Source of the DNA: Sandaracinobacteroides sp031425455
Lineage (GTDB): Bacteria; Pseudomonadota; Alphaproteobacteria; Sphingomonadales; Sphingomonadaceae
Assembly: GCA_031425455.1 (NCBI GenBank)
Contig: JANPJJ010000064.1
Coordinates: forward strand, 1-35,175
Length of the DNA stretch: 35,175 nt
Reading direction: 5' to 3'
The translations under genes were made by a program, and so were the position numbers. The notes beneath the pieces were generated by a model. That model did not search any database. It was not told the DNA's origin and was given only the letters and a program-made list of their open reading frames with translations. How positions within the stretch are numbered: the first letter of the stretch is position 1; every line of letters starts with the position of its first letter. Positions 15,546 through 24,317 of this stretch are shown piece after piece.

Positions 15546-16082
15546 CTACGGCTTCGGGCGGTCGGGAACTGCGAACCTCCCCGAAACCCTGCTGCCCGGC
15601 TGGCCGGTGGAGGAACGGCCGTCGAGGGTGGAGCGGCCTGTGGCGAGGTCTATGGTGAGGCGGTTGCCTGCGACTTTGGTGGTGCCCTGGGTGAGAACGA
15701 CATTGCCGATCAGGGTAAGCACGCGGCGGCTGACGTCGTAGATTCCGAACCGGGAGGTTGCGCGTTCGCTGGGGGTGGCGAGCCGGACATTGCCGTCGGC
15801 GTCGAGGCGCTGGATGACCGGGTCCCCTTTTGCCGGTCGGGAATAGGCGACCTTGATGCGGTCGGCCTCCATGGTGAGGTTGCCCTGGCGGACGCGGACA
15901 TTGCCGGTGAAGATCGCCTGGTTCTGCTGGTCCAGCACGTCGATGCGGTCGGCGTCGACGTCGATCGGGGCGCGGCTGTCGAGCCCGCGAAGGGCAGAGC
16001 TGGTGATGCCTTGCGCCGCAGCGGGGGCGCTGGTCGACGCGAGGAGGCCGAGCAGGAGCGCGGTGGCGAGGGTTCTGGTCAT
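15546..16082 (-). CDS. lptA: LPS transport periplasmic protein LptA
   Basis: LptA forms the periplasmic bridge carrying lipopolysaccharide from LptC to LptD. The 178-residue protein starts with a signal peptide (MTRTLATALLLGLLASTSAPAAAQ) and continues with the OstA/LptA beta-jellyroll: PIDVDADRIDVLDQQNQAIF, GNVRVRQGNLTMEADRI, then RVLTLIGNVVLTQGTTKVAGNRL. The C-terminal tail is Gly/Ser/Pro-rich. Its ATG overlaps the lptC stop (ATGA). In related genomes lptB usually follows; here a converging gene and a palindromic repeat follow, so lptB must be elsewhere. Confidence 0.95.
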   Translation of the reverse strand: MTRTLATALLLGLLASTSAPAAAQGITSSALRGLDSRAPIDVDADRIDVLDQQNQAIFTGNVRVRQGNLTMEADRIKVAYSRPAKGDPVIQRLDADGNVRLATPSERATSRFGIYDVSRRVLTLIGNVVLTQGTTKVAGNRLTIDLATGRSTLDGRSSTGQPGSRVSGRFAVPDRPKP

Positions 16083-16720
16083 GAGCCTGTCCGGTTGGGG
16101 GTGATGCGGAGCTTGACGCCGCCCGACATGACAACGTGGCGGCCCTCGATGTCAGCGTTGAAGGCATTGGCGCTGAAGGTACCCATCGGCAGCGTTCCGG
16201 TGACGGGTTCGTCGGCTTTCACCTGGCTGTCGTTGATGTCGACTTCGATCCGGTTGCCGTCCAGGCTGTAGCCCGAGGCCGAGCGCGCAGTGACGGGGCC
16301 GTTCACGACGAGGCGGTTTTCCTCGATGAAGAACTCCCCGCTGGGCGCGGTGACGGTCGCCGGCCCCTGGGCCTGGCGGATCTCGGCCGCCAGGCGTTCG
16401 AGCATGACGATGGGGACCGCGCTCGACTTCTGCACGCCGGACTGGGCGGTGATCTCGAACGGCTCTCCGCGGGTGGTTTCGCCGCGATAGCTGGCTTCCT
16501 GGATTCGCATTCGCTCCCCGGCCTTGGCGGCACTGTCTTTCGAGAGGAGGAAGCTGAACTCCTGTCGGGCCGAGAGCGGCAGGACGACGAGCACGGTGAG
16601 CAGCGCAAGCGAGGCGGCCGGAAAGCCCCATTTGGCCGCAGCAATCAGCGCATCGCGACGGCCGCCGGGCAGCATGGAGCGGCGACGGGCCTCCCTGTCG
16701 CGCTCGGCCATCTCAGACAT
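16079..16720 (-). CDS. lptC: LPS export protein LptC
   Basis: A 213-residue bitopic inner-membrane protein that receives lipopolysaccharide from the LptBFG transporter and passes it to LptA. A basic cytoplasmic N-terminus (ERDREARRR) precedes one membrane segment (FPAASLALLTVLVVLPLSA), then a jellyroll domain with GRMRIQ-like strands, FEITAQSGV and a C-terminal GRHVVMSGGVKLRI. I chose ATG 16720 (MSEMAERD); it overlaps the end of the exonuclease gene by 8 bp. ATG 16711 is an alternative. Its own stop overlaps lptA, so the three genes form one tightly packed operon. Confidence 0.93.
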   Translation of the reverse strand: MSEMAERDREARRRSMLPGGRRDALIAAAKWGFPAASLALLTVLVVLPLSARQEFSFLLSKDSAAKAGERMRIQEASYRGETTRGEPFEITAQSGVQKSSAVPIVMLERLAAEIRQAQGPATVTAPSGEFFIEENRLVVNGPVTARSASGYSLDGNRIEVDINDSQVKADEPVTGTLPMGTFSANAFNADIEGRHVVMSGGVKLRITPNRTGS

Positions 16721-17324
16721 GCGCGAAGATGTCGATCTCGGGCCAACCCTGGAGGTCGAGCTCGGCACGCCAGGGCAGGAAATCGAAGCAGGCCTGAGCC
16801 AGCTCGGTGCGGCCTTCGCGGGCGAGGCGCTCGTCCAGAATCGGCTTCATCCGGTGCAGAAAGCGCACGTCGGAGGCGGCATAATCCTTCTGCGCATCGC
16901 TCAGCACAGCGGCGCCCCAGTCCGAGGACTGCTGCTGCTTGGAAATCTCGGCCCCCAGCAGCTCGCGCACCAGGTCCTTCAGGCCGTGGCGGTCGGTGTA
17001 GGTGCGGATCAGGCGGCTCGCCGTCTTGGTGCAATAGGCCGGCGCCGCCGTCACTTCCAGATAGTGGCGGATGACCGCGAGATCGAACCGGGCGAAATGG
17101 TAGAGCTTCTGCCGGGCCGGATCGGCCAGGATGCGGCGCAGGTTGGGCGCGGAATAATCGCCGGAAAAGCGCACCAGATGTTCGTCGCCCGCACCATCGG
17201 ACAGCTGGATCAGGCAGAGCCGGTCGCGCAACGGGTTGAGGCCCATGGTTTCGGTGTCGACGGCGATGGGACCCGGGGCGAACGGGTCGCCGGGCAGGTC
17301 GCCTTCATGAAGATGGATGGTCAT
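16713..17324 (-). CDS. Ribonuclease D-type 3'-5' exonuclease
   Basis: A 203-residue DEDDy exonuclease consisting of the catalytic domain only, without HRDC domains. The motifs are ExoI VDTETMG (Asp23, Glu25), ExoII YHFARFDLAVI, and ExoIII KDYAASDVRFLH with the tyrosine and aspartate. Such short RNase D-like enzymes commonly precede lptC in alphaproteobacteria, as here, and would trim structured RNA 3' ends such as tRNA precursors. The start is ATG 17324 (MTIHLHEGDLPGDPF); earlier in-frame starts add a poorly conserved tail. Confidence 0.93.
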   Translation of the reverse strand: MTIHLHEGDLPGDPFAPGPIAVDTETMGLNPLRDRLCLIQLSDGAGDEHLVRFSGDYSAPNLRRILADPARQKLYHFARFDLAVIRHYLEVTAAPAYCTKTASRLIRTYTDRHGLKDLVRELLGAEISKQQQSSDWGAAVLSDAQKDYAASDVRFLHRMKPILDERLAREGRTELAQACFDFLPWRAELDLQGWPEIDIFAHV

Positions 17325-17375
17325 ATCGGCCCCGCGCATAGGCGCTTGGCCCGGTTGGGGCAATCGTGCAGACGT

Positions 17376-17513
17376 TCAGGCGAACGCGAGATAGAGGCCC
17401 ATCAATATCGCATAGCCGGTTACGATGCCGGACAGCAGAACCGCCCAGACCTGGCGTCTGGACATCCCAACTGGCGATCGATCGTGCGTTTGTCCCACAA
17501 GCCCGTCCCTCAT
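17376..17513 (-). CDS. Candidate small single-span membrane protein
   Basis: A 45-residue reading from ATG 17513, or 29 residues from ATG 17465 (MSRRQVWAVLLSGIVTG...). A short basic, polar N-terminus is followed by one strong membrane segment, VLLSGIVTGYAILMGLYLAFA, ending almost at the stop. The arrangement of Arg residues before the hydrophobic stretch fits an inner-membrane anchor with the N-terminus inside. No ribosome site is strong: AGGGACGG lies before an intermediate GTG. It stands 50 bp upstream of the exonuclease start and may lead that operon. No known family is recognised. Confidence 0.45.
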   Translation of the reverse strand: MRDGLVGQTHDRSPVGMSRRQVWAVLLSGIVTGYAILMGLYLAFA

Positions 17514-17531
17514 GGTCCCAAGAGTCCAGAG

Positions 17532-17540
17532 TTATCCACA
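17532..17540 (+). promoter_or_regulatory. Perfect DnaA box
   Basis: TTATCCACA matches the DnaA consensus TTATNCACA exactly. It is a single copy in the divergent space between the small membrane ORF and the NUDIX gene. A lone box may be chance or may have a regulatory role; there is no cluster to suggest an origin. Confidence 0.45.
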
Positions 17541-17642
17541 GGGCTGCGACTGTCAAGCTTTATCGAGCTGGGGCGCCGGCGCCGGGCGGCACTCCCCTTT
17601 GGCGGAGCTTGGCGCGGCGGGCGGGGCCGACCAACGTTAGCC

Positions 17643-18269
17643 ATGCCCGTCCCACGCCCGCGCGATGCCGCCACGCTGATCCTGGTCCGACGCGATTGCG
17701 AACAGCCGCGCATTCTGATGGGGCGCCGGTCCGGCGGGCATGATTTCATGCCCGACAAATGGGTGTTTCCCGGCGGCCGGATCGATCGGGCGGATTATCG
17801 AGCCGATGTCCTTCGGGAGTTGCAGCCCCGGGTGGCGGCGGACCTTGCCTCGACAGCTCGGCTGAAGCGGCAGGATGGGGCGAGGCTAGCGCGGGCGCTG
17901 GCGCAGACGGCGGTTCGGGAGACGTTCGAAGAAACCGGGTTGGTGATCGGGCGGCTCGACGGCAGGGCGGTTCGCGCCGATCTGTCGGGCCTGGATTTTG
18001 TGGCCCGCGCGATCACGCCGCCGGCCCGGCACAAGCGGTTCGATGCGCGCTTCCTGTTGGCCGATGCCAAGGCACTGGAGTCGCTGGAACCGACCGACAG
18101 CCGCGAGCTGGGCGAAGTGGCCTGGTTCACGCTCGCCGACTGCCGCGGGCTAGACCTGCCGCTGGTCACGCGCGCCGTTTTGGACGTGGTCGATCTGCAC
18201 CTGGCCGGGCAGCCCTATGCGCGGCCATTCTGGCGCTGGACGCGGACGACCCCGGACTCGGCGATCTGA
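17643..18269 (+). CDS. NUDIX hydrolase
   Basis: A 208-residue NUDIX-fold hydrolase that would cleave a nucleoside diphosphate linked to another group, such as a CoA or a dinucleotide. The start is ATG 17643. The Nudix box is split: KWVFPGGRID (residues 39-48) and, after an insertion of roughly 30 residues, AVRETFEETGL (90-100) with the catalytic R92-E93-x2-E96-E97. That extended spacing is typical of the NUDT7/NUDT19-like group, some of which act on CoA derivatives. The C-terminal PFWRWTRTTPDSAI is Trp-rich. Neighbours give no clue to the substrate. Confidence 0.9.
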   Translation: MPVPRPRDAATLILVRRDCEQPRILMGRRSGGHDFMPDKWVFPGGRIDRADYRADVLRELQPRVAADLASTARLKRQDGARLARALAQTAVRETFEETGLVIGRLDGRAVRADLSGLDFVARAITPPARHKRFDARFLLADAKALESLEPTDSRELGEVAWFTLADCRGLDLPLVTRAVLDVVDLHLAGQPYARPFWRWTRTTPDSAI

Positions 18270-18454
18270 TCTCGCGAGTCGCTGCTGCCGGCGCAACGGT
18301 TCACCGGCGCAGGACGACAGCCTGGCGCAGTTGCCCTCTGCCTGTCGCGAGTGAAGGGCGGATGATCCCTTGTGGGGCGACAGGCAAGTCTGCTGCGCTA
18401 TCATAGGTTACATCGGCATGGAAACTGCCGCGCCCAACAGATTGGAAAAATGAC
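18270..18454. other. 185-bp intergenic region
   Basis: Nothing recognised beyond a likely promoter region for the small exported protein downstream. No convincing terminator or ORF is visible. Confidence 0.4.
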
Positions 18455-18730
18455 ATGATAATCGCCCGAAGCAGCCTTTTGGCTGTTGCTGGACTGTTGC
18501 TTGCCGCGCCCGCCGTGGCACAACAGCCGGCGGAGCCGTCGCCGGCAGAACAGCCGATGCCGCCGACTCCGGCAGAACAGGCGCCGTCGTCGACCGACCG
18601 GAGCCTGCCACCGCAGGAAGGCACCCAGGCGCCGACGCCGCCGGATCAGTCGGCTGATGAAACCACGACCGGAGAGAAGAAGAAGCGCGGGCATGGCGCC
18701 GAGGGCCCGGAAGCCGATCCGCCCAAATAG
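18455..18730 (+). CDS. Small exported Pro/Glu-rich protein
   Basis: A 91-residue protein with a clear signal peptide (MIIARSSLLAVAGLLLAAPAVAQ, cut probably after AVA-Q) and a low-complexity mature part rich in Pro, Ala, Glu, Gln and Thr with PAEQP-like repeats, ending in a basic patch (GEKKKRGHG) and an acidic tail. It is probably periplasmic and unstructured. No family is recognised. The start is the ATG at 18455; it converges with metH, which ends 28 bp away. Confidence 0.7.
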   Translation: MIIARSSLLAVAGLLLAAPAVAQQPAEPSPAEQPMPPTPAEQAPSSTDRSLPPQEGTQAPTPPDQSADETTTGEKKKRGHGAEGPEADPPK

Positions 18731-18757
18731 CGCCGGACATTCGGTCGGGGCGCGGCG

Positions 18758-21388
18758 TCAGTCGAGGTTCGGGCGCAGCCACTGGCGCGCCTGGTCCAGG
18801 CTGACGCCGCGTCTTTCCGCATAGTCCGCCAGCTGGTCCTCGCCGACGCGGGCGACGCCGAAATAGCTGCTGTCGGAATGGGCGAAGTAAAATCCCGAAA
18901 CGGCGGCCGTGGGCAGCATCGCGAAGCTCTCGGTCAACGTGATTCCGGTGCCCTGCGTTGCGCTCAGAAGATCGAACAGCAGCGGTTTAAGGCTGTGGTC
19001 GGGGCAGGCCGGATAGCCCGGCGCCGGGCGGATTCCTTTATACTGCTCGCGGATCAGCGCCGCGGGGTCGGGCTCGGCCGTGGGCTCGTATCCCCACAGC
19101 TCGGTGCGGATCTTGAAATGCAGCGCTTCCGCCAGCGCCTCGGCGAAGCGGTCTGCCAGCGCCTTCAGCAGGATGTCGCTGAAATCGTCGTGGTTGGCCT
19201 TGAACTCGGCCAGTTTGGGCTCGATGCCATGGCCGGTCGTGACCGCGAAGCCGCCGATCCAGTCCTCCGCCGGGGAGATGAAGTCGGCGAGACAGCTGTT
19301 CGGCCGCCCTTCCCGCTTGGCGACCTGCTGGCGCAGCATCGGCAGCCGGGCAATGGGTGCGGATCGGGTTTCGTCGGCGAAGACGAGAATATCGTCCGGG
19401 CTCTCATCGCGCGCCTCCGCACGACCCCGGCGCGCGGGCCAGATCGCGGCAACGGCCTTTGCCGTCAGCCATTTTTCGGCGACCAGCTTCTCCAGCATCG
19501 CCTGCGCGTCGTGCCACAGCGCCCGGGCGGCTTCGCCGACCACCTTGTCGTCCAGGATGGCGGGGTAATTGCCGTGCAGCTCCCAGGCGCGGAAGAAGGG
19601 CGTCCAGTCGATGAAGGGAACCAGTTCCTCCAGCGGCCAGTCCTGCCAGTCCCAGCGGCCGGTCTGCGTCGGCGCGGGCGGCGGCGAAGCGGCGAAATCG
19701 ATCCGCAACGCGTTGGCGCGCGCGTCGGCGAGCGGCGCCAGAACCGACTGGTTGCCCTGCCGTTTCAGCCGGATGTCGGCATATTCGGTCGCAACTCCCG
19801 CCGTATAGCCAACCGCCAGCGTGTCGGAGACGAGCGTGGAGGCGACACCGACTGCGCGGCTCGCATCGAGCACATGAATGGTAGGCCCGGAATAGGCCGG
19901 CGCGATACGGAGCGCGGTGTGGACCTTGGAGGTCGTTGCGCCGCCGATCAGCAGCGGCATGGTGAAACCGGCGCGATCCATTTCGCCGGCGACCGTCACC
20001 ATCTCGTCGAGCGACGGCGTGATGAGGCCGGACAGACCGATCATGTCGGCCTTCTCGGCCTTGGCGGTTTCCAGGATCTTCGGCCAGGGCACCATCACGC
20101 CGAGGTCGATCACTTCGAAATTGTTGCACTGGAGCACGACGCCGACGATGTTCTTGCCGATATCGTGGACGTCGCCCTTCACGGTCGCCATCACAATCCG
20201 GGCCTTCGGCTGCGCGCCTTCGTCCTTCTCCGCCTCGATATAGGGGATCAGGTGGGCGACGGCCTTCTTCATCACCCGGGCCGATTTCACCACCTGGGGC
20301 AGGAACATCTTGCCGGTCGCGAACAGGTCGCCCACGACGTTCATGCCGTCCATCAGTGGGCCTTCGATGACCGAGATCGGACGATCGGCGGCCTGGCGTG
20401 CCTCTTCGGTGTCGGCAACGACAAAGGCGTCCAACCCGTTCACCAGGGCATGCTCCAGCCGCTTGCCGACCGGGAGTTCCCGCCACGCTTCCGACTGCTT
20501 TTCAGATACCTGTGCCTGGTTGCTGAAACGCCCTGCAAGCGTGATCAGCCGATCGGTGGCGTCGGGGCGCCGCATCTGGATCACATCTTCGCACGCCTCG
20601 CGAAGGTCCGGATCGAGCGTGTCGTACACGTCGAGCTGGCCGGCGTTCACGATCGCCATGTCGAGGCCGGCCGGGATGGCATGGTACAGGAACACCGAAT
20701 GCATCGCACGGCGCACGGCTTCGTTGCCGCGAAAGGCGAAACTCAGATTGGAAAGCCCGCCCGAGATGCGCGCGCCCGGGCAGCGCGCCTTGATGGCGCG
20801 GCACGCCTCGATGAAGTCCAGCGCATAGCGGTCATGCTCCTCGATGCCGGTTGCGACCGCGAAGATGTTGGGATCGAAGATGATGTCGCTCGCGGGGAAG
20901 CCGTCTGCCACCAGCAGATCATAAGCCCGGGCGCAGATCTCCAGCTTGCGCGCTGCGGTGTCGGCCTGCCCCTGCTCGTCGAACGCCATCACCACGGCCG
21001 CCGCGCCATAGCGGCGCACGATGCGGGCCTGGGCCAGGAAGGCGGCCTCGCCTTCCTTCATGCTGATCGAGTTCACAATCGGCTTGCCGGCGACGCACTT
21101 CAGCCCGGCTTCGATCACCGACCATTTCGACGAATCGACCATGATCGGCACCCGGGCGATGTCCGGCTCGGCGGCGACCAGTTTCAGGAAGGTGACCATG
21201 GCCGCCTCGCTGTCGAGCAGGCCCTCGTCCATGTTGATGTCGATCACCTGCGCGCCGTTCGCCACCTGCTCGCGGGCGACATCGAGCGCAGCGGTGAAGT
21301 CGCCTGCGACGATCAGCTTCTTGAAGCGCGCCGAGCCGGTGACGTTGGTGCGTTCGCCGATGTTGATGAAGCTGCTGGCGGAACTCAT
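18758..21388 (-). CDS. metH: Methionine synthase, folate/B12/activation part
   Basis: The second piece of a two-gene cobalamin-dependent methionine synthase, 876 residues. It starts (MSSASSFINIGERTNVTGS) exactly at the pterin-binding domain (5-methyl-THF site), followed by the cap and B12-binding domains with VKGDVHDIGKN, where His408 is the cobalt ligand, and GGATTSKVHTALRIA. The C-terminal AdoMet activation domain carries KFKIRTELWGY-like and RPAPGYPACPDH motifs. The homocysteine domain is encoded by the gene just upstream, 24 bp away. The split form is common in sphingomonads, so this is not damage. Both parts should join to transfer the methyl group from folate to homocysteine. Confidence 0.97.
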   Translation of the reverse strand: MSSASSFINIGERTNVTGSARFKKLIVAGDFTAALDVAREQVANGAQVIDINMDEGLLDSEAAMVTFLKLVAAEPDIARVPIMVDSSKWSVIEAGLKCVAGKPIVNSISMKEGEAAFLAQARIVRRYGAAAVVMAFDEQGQADTAARKLEICARAYDLLVADGFPASDIIFDPNIFAVATGIEEHDRYALDFIEACRAIKARCPGARISGGLSNLSFAFRGNEAVRRAMHSVFLYHAIPAGLDMAIVNAGQLDVYDTLDPDLREACEDVIQMRRPDATDRLITLAGRFSNQAQVSEKQSEAWRELPVGKRLEHALVNGLDAFVVADTEEARQAADRPISVIEGPLMDGMNVVGDLFATGKMFLPQVVKSARVMKKAVAHLIPYIEAEKDEGAQPKARIVMATVKGDVHDIGKNIVGVVLQCNNFEVIDLGVMVPWPKILETAKAEKADMIGLSGLITPSLDEMVTVAGEMDRAGFTMPLLIGGATTSKVHTALRIAPAYSGPTIHVLDASRAVGVASTLVSDTLAVGYTAGVATEYADIRLKRQGNQSVLAPLADARANALRIDFAASPPPAPTQTGRWDWQDWPLEELVPFIDWTPFFRAWELHGNYPAILDDKVVGEAARALWHDAQAMLEKLVAEKWLTAKAVAAIWPARRGRAEARDESPDDILVFADETRSAPIARLPMLRQQVAKREGRPNSCLADFISPAEDWIGGFAVTTGHGIEPKLAEFKANHDDFSDILLKALADRFAEALAEALHFKIRTELWGYEPTAEPDPAALIREQYKGIRPAPGYPACPDHSLKPLLFDLLSATQGTGITLTESFAMLPTAAVSGFYFAHSDSSYFGVARVGEDQLADYAERRGVSLDQARQWLRPNLD

Positions 21389-21412
21389 GCGAAGCCTGTC
21401 ATGCGAACCCTG

Positions 21413-22468
21413 TCATGCAAACACGGCCGCTTCCAGGCCCGAGAGACGGAGCGCCGGCGCCGGCGAGGGGATGGTGCGTGGCGGCAGGCCGGCAACGGCC
21501 CGGGCGATGTGCGCGATATGGGCCGGCGTGGTGCCGCAGCAGCCGCCGACTGCATTGATCATCCCGGCCTCGGCCCAGTCGCGGATCAGGGATGCGGTGG
21601 TTTCGGGGCGCTCGTCATAGCCGCCGAACTCGTTGGGCAGCCCGGCGTTGGGGTAGACCATCAGCAACGTATCGGTATCGCGCGCCAGCACCTGGACATG
21701 CGGGCGTAGCTCGGTCGCGCCGAAACTGCAGTTCAGCCCGATGCTGAGCGGCCGGACATGTTCGAGGCTGACCCAGAAGGCCTCCACCGTCTGGCCCGAC
21801 AGGTTGCGCCCGGCAAGGTCGGTGAGCGTCATCGACAGCATGACCGGCACGCGCCGGCCGAGCGCCTGCTCGGCCTCCATGGCCGCAAAGGCAGCGGCCT
21901 TGGCGTTCAGCGTGTCGAACACGGTTTCAATGAGGATGAAATCCACCCCGCCCTCCAGCAGCGCGTCGATCTGCTCGCGGTAGACCGACTTCATCCCGTC
22001 GAAATCGACTTCCCGGAACCCCGGGTCCTCCACCCTGGGGCTGAGCGACAGTGTCTTGTTGGTGGGGCCGAGTGCACCGGCCAGGAATCGCTGCCGGCCG
22101 TCGCGGGCAATGGCGGCCTCGATTTCGGCGCGCAGGATGCGGGCGGCCGCCCGGTTGATGTCGGCAACCAGGGCTTCCGCGCCGTAATCGGCCTGGCTGA
22201 TCCGGTTGGCATTGAAGCTGTTGGTGGCCAGCAGGTCGGCGCCGGCCTCGATATAGCTTCGCCCGATCCCGGCGATGGCGTCGGGCCGTGTCAGGTTCAG
22301 GAGGTCGTTGTTGCCCTTCTGGTCATGGTTGGTGGCGATGTCGCCACGATAGTCGGCCTCCATCAGCCCCAGCGCCTGCACGGCGGTGCCATAGGGTCCG
22401 TCCTTCACCAGGATGCGGGTGGCAGCGGCGGCACGGAACGCGGCTTCGGCCGCCGAGGGGATCATCAT
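21413..22468 (-). CDS. metH: Methionine synthase, homocysteine-binding part
   Basis: A 351-residue homocysteine S-methyltransferase domain with the three zinc-binding cysteines: Cys247 (GLNCSFG) and Cys310-Cys311 (GGCCGTTP). It is the N-terminal module of MetH made as a separate protein and should work with the product of the adjacent gene. Its start, ATG 22468 (with a second ATG directly after), overlaps the metF stop as ATGA, so translation is coupled. The last 20 residues (RTIPSPAPALRLSGLEAAVFA) match the linker that normally joins to the folate domain. Confidence 0.95.
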   Translation of the reverse strand: MMIPSAAEAAFRAAAATRILVKDGPYGTAVQALGLMEADYRGDIATNHDQKGNNDLLNLTRPDAIAGIGRSYIEAGADLLATNSFNANRISQADYGAEALVADINRAAARILRAEIEAAIARDGRQRFLAGALGPTNKTLSLSPRVEDPGFREVDFDGMKSVYREQIDALLEGGVDFILIETVFDTLNAKAAAFAAMEAEQALGRRVPVMLSMTLTDLAGRNLSGQTVEAFWVSLEHVRPLSIGLNCSFGATELRPHVQVLARDTDTLLMVYPNAGLPNEFGGYDERPETTASLIRDWAEAGMINAVGGCCGTTPAHIAHIARAVAGLPPRTIPSPAPALRLSGLEAAVFA

Positions 22469-23391
22469 TTCGGGCGGACCCCCAGCATGTGGCAGATGGC
22501 ATAGGCCAGCTCGGCCCGGTTCAGCGTGTAGAAGTGGAAATGCCGCACGCCCCCGGCATAGAGCCGGCGCACCATCTCGGCGGCGATCGTGGCGGCGACC
22601 AGCTGGCGTGAGTCGGGATGGTCCTCCAGCCCATCGAACAGCCGCTCCATCCACTCAGGCAGCCGAATGCCGCACGGCCCCGCCATGCGCCGCACATTGG
22701 CAAGGCTGGTAACGGGCAGGATACCGGGCGTCAGCTCGGCGGTGATCCCGGCGGCGGCGGCGCGGTCGCGAAAGCGGAACCAGGTATCGGGTTCGAAGAA
22801 GAACTGGGTGATGCCGCGAACCGCGCCGGCGTCGAACTTGCGCTTCAGATGGTCGAGATCAGCCTCGGCGCTCGCTGCCTGCGGGTGGACTTCCGGGTAG
22901 GCGCCTACGGACACCTCGAACGGGTGCCGCGCCAGCAGCCCGGCGGTCAGCTCGGCGGCGTCGCCATAGCCGTCCGGGTGGCGCTCGAACGGAAGCGCCA
23001 CGCCGTCGCGGACAGGGGGATCCCCGCGCAGCGCCACGATGTGCCGGATGCCGGCCGCCCAATAGCTGTCGGCGATCTCGGCAATCTCGCCGCGGCTCGC
23101 CTCGACGCAGGTGAGGTGCGCGGCGGCCGGTACGCCGGTTTCGCCGACTATCCGGGTGACAGTGGCGTGGGTGCGTTCGCGCGTCGATCCGCCCGCGCCG
23201 TACGTCACCGACATGAAGCGGGGGGCGAGCGGCGCCAGCGTCTCGACCGAACGCCACAGCGTCTCGGCCATCTTCTCGGTTTTCGGCGGAAAGAATTCGA
23301 AGCTGACCTCGATGTCGCCCGGCAGGTCGGCGAACAGCGGCGGGTTTTGCGATCGCTGCTCTTCCGATACGGCCGTCAGGGTTGCGTTCAT
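22465..23391 (-). CDS. metF: Methylenetetrahydrofolate reductase
   Basis: MetF reduces 5,10-methylene-THF to 5-methyl-THF with FAD, supplying the methyl group that MetH transfers. The 308-residue protein has the typical order: VSFEFFPPKTEKM near the start, FMSVTYGAGGSTRERT, AHLTCV, HIVALRGDPP, SVGAYPEVHP, and GITQFFFEPDTWFRF. The start is ATG 23391, overlapping the regulator stop (ATGA); an earlier GTG-type start at 23406 is less likely. Four genes of the methionine cycle are thus read as one chain. Confidence 0.97.
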   Translation of the reverse strand: MNATLTAVSEEQRSQNPPLFADLPGDIEVSFEFFPPKTEKMAETLWRSVETLAPLAPRFMSVTYGAGGSTRERTHATVTRIVGETGVPAAAHLTCVEASRGEIAEIADSYWAAGIRHIVALRGDPPVRDGVALPFERHPDGYGDAAELTAGLLARHPFEVSVGAYPEVHPQAASAEADLDHLKRKFDAGAVRGITQFFFEPDTWFRFRDRAAAAGITAELTPGILPVTSLANVRRMAGPCGIRLPEWMERLFDGLEDHPDSRQLVAATIAAEMVRRLYAGGVRHFHFYTLNRAELAYAICHMLGVRPK

Positions 23392-24308
23392 CGCCTGCCC
23401 TCCCACAGCGTCACCCCGAGCTCGGGGCCGGGATGATGCGACACGACCCGGCTGCTGAGCCCGGCCGCAGCCAGCCAGCCGAGCACGGCCGCATCCTCGA
23501 AACCGAGCCGCACATGCTGATAGCGGGCGCGCAGTTCCTCTTGGCTGTGCGGGGCGAAATCGGCGATCAGCAGCTTGCCGCCCGGGGCGAGCGTTCGAGC
23601 CGCCTCAGCGATGACGGCCGCGGCATCGTCGGCGTAGTGCAGCACATGATGCAGGGTCACGGTCTCGAAGGCGGCATCGTTGAACGGCAGCTGGCGCATG
23701 TCAGCCTGGCGAACGTCGGCCAGCTGCTGGCCCTCGCCGGCCAGCTTGCCTCGCGCCATCCGGAGCATCTCGGGCGAGCGATCGATTCCGGTGGCCGTCG
23801 TCGCATCGGGGGCCAGCAGTTCCAGCAGGCGGCCGGTACCGGTGCCGATATCGAGCAGCCGGCCGACCGCCGGCGTGCGTGCCGCCGCGACAAGGGCCGC
23901 CTCCACATCGGCTTCCTGCCCGCCCAGCCGGCGCAGCAAATCCCACTCGCCGGCGTGGCTGCGGAACCAGTCGTCCACCGCGCGCTGGCGTTCGGCGCGA
24001 ACCAGCGCCAGCCGGGCGCGTTCCGGGGCGATCAGGTCCTGATCGGGCAATAGCTTCTCGACCAGCGCATAGATTTCGGCCGAGGGGGCATGCTCGCCCA
24101 GGCCCACGAACACCCAGGCGCCTTCCTTATGGCGCCGCACCAGCCCGGCTTCGGCAAGGATGCGGACGTGGCGCGAGACACGCGGCTGGCTCTGGTCCAG
24201 AAGATCGGCAAGCTCTCCCATGGAAAGCTGGAGATCGCGAACCAACAGCAGGACTTTCACCCGCGTCGGGTCGGCGAGAGCCGCAAAGATGTCGTGCAGG
24301 CGATTCAT
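23388..24308 (-). CDS. ArsR-type regulator fused to a methyltransferase
   Basis: A 306-residue fusion. The N-terminal winged HTH is of ArsR type (residues about 5-75: ALADPTRVKVLLLV, MGELADLLDQSQPRVSRHVRIL). The C-terminal part is a class I SAM-dependent methyltransferase with motif I LLDIGTGTGRLLE (151-163) and LADVRQADMRQLP, VTLHHVLHYADD, ARTLAPGGKLLIADF. No metal-binding cysteine pair is present. Because it heads and overlaps metF-metH, I infer that it represses this operon and uses the methyltransferase fold to sense SAM or SAH, as proposed for the ArsR-family SAH sensor SahR. Methyl transfer activity may or may not remain. Confidence 0.9.
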   Translation of the reverse strand: MNRLHDIFAALADPTRVKVLLLVRDLQLSMGELADLLDQSQPRVSRHVRILAEAGLVRRHKEGAWVFVGLGEHAPSAEIYALVEKLLPDQDLIAPERARLALVRAERQRAVDDWFRSHAGEWDLLRRLGGQEADVEAALVAAARTPAVGRLLDIGTGTGRLLELLAPDATTATGIDRSPEMLRMARGKLAGEGQQLADVRQADMRQLPFNDAAFETVTLHHVLHYADDAAAVIAEAARTLAPGGKLLIADFAPHSQEELRARYQHVRLGFEDAAVLGWLAAAGLSSRVVSHHPGPELGVTLWEGRR

Positions 24309-24317
24309 CGCAGAAAG

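Noticed and set aside
17532..17540. Replication origin at the DnaA box
   Set aside because: There is only one box, no A/T-rich unwinding region and no dnaA, dnaN, hemE or parAB nearby.
18878..21709. A very long open plus-strand frame (943 codons) opposite metH
   Set aside because: It mirrors metH codon bias in a GC-rich genome; composition is Arg/Gly/His-rich with no domain, while the minus strand encodes a complete MetH.
18758..22468. metH treated as broken by a frameshift
   Set aside because: The two parts divide exactly at the Hcy/folate domain boundary, each with its own start and full motifs; this is the natural split form.
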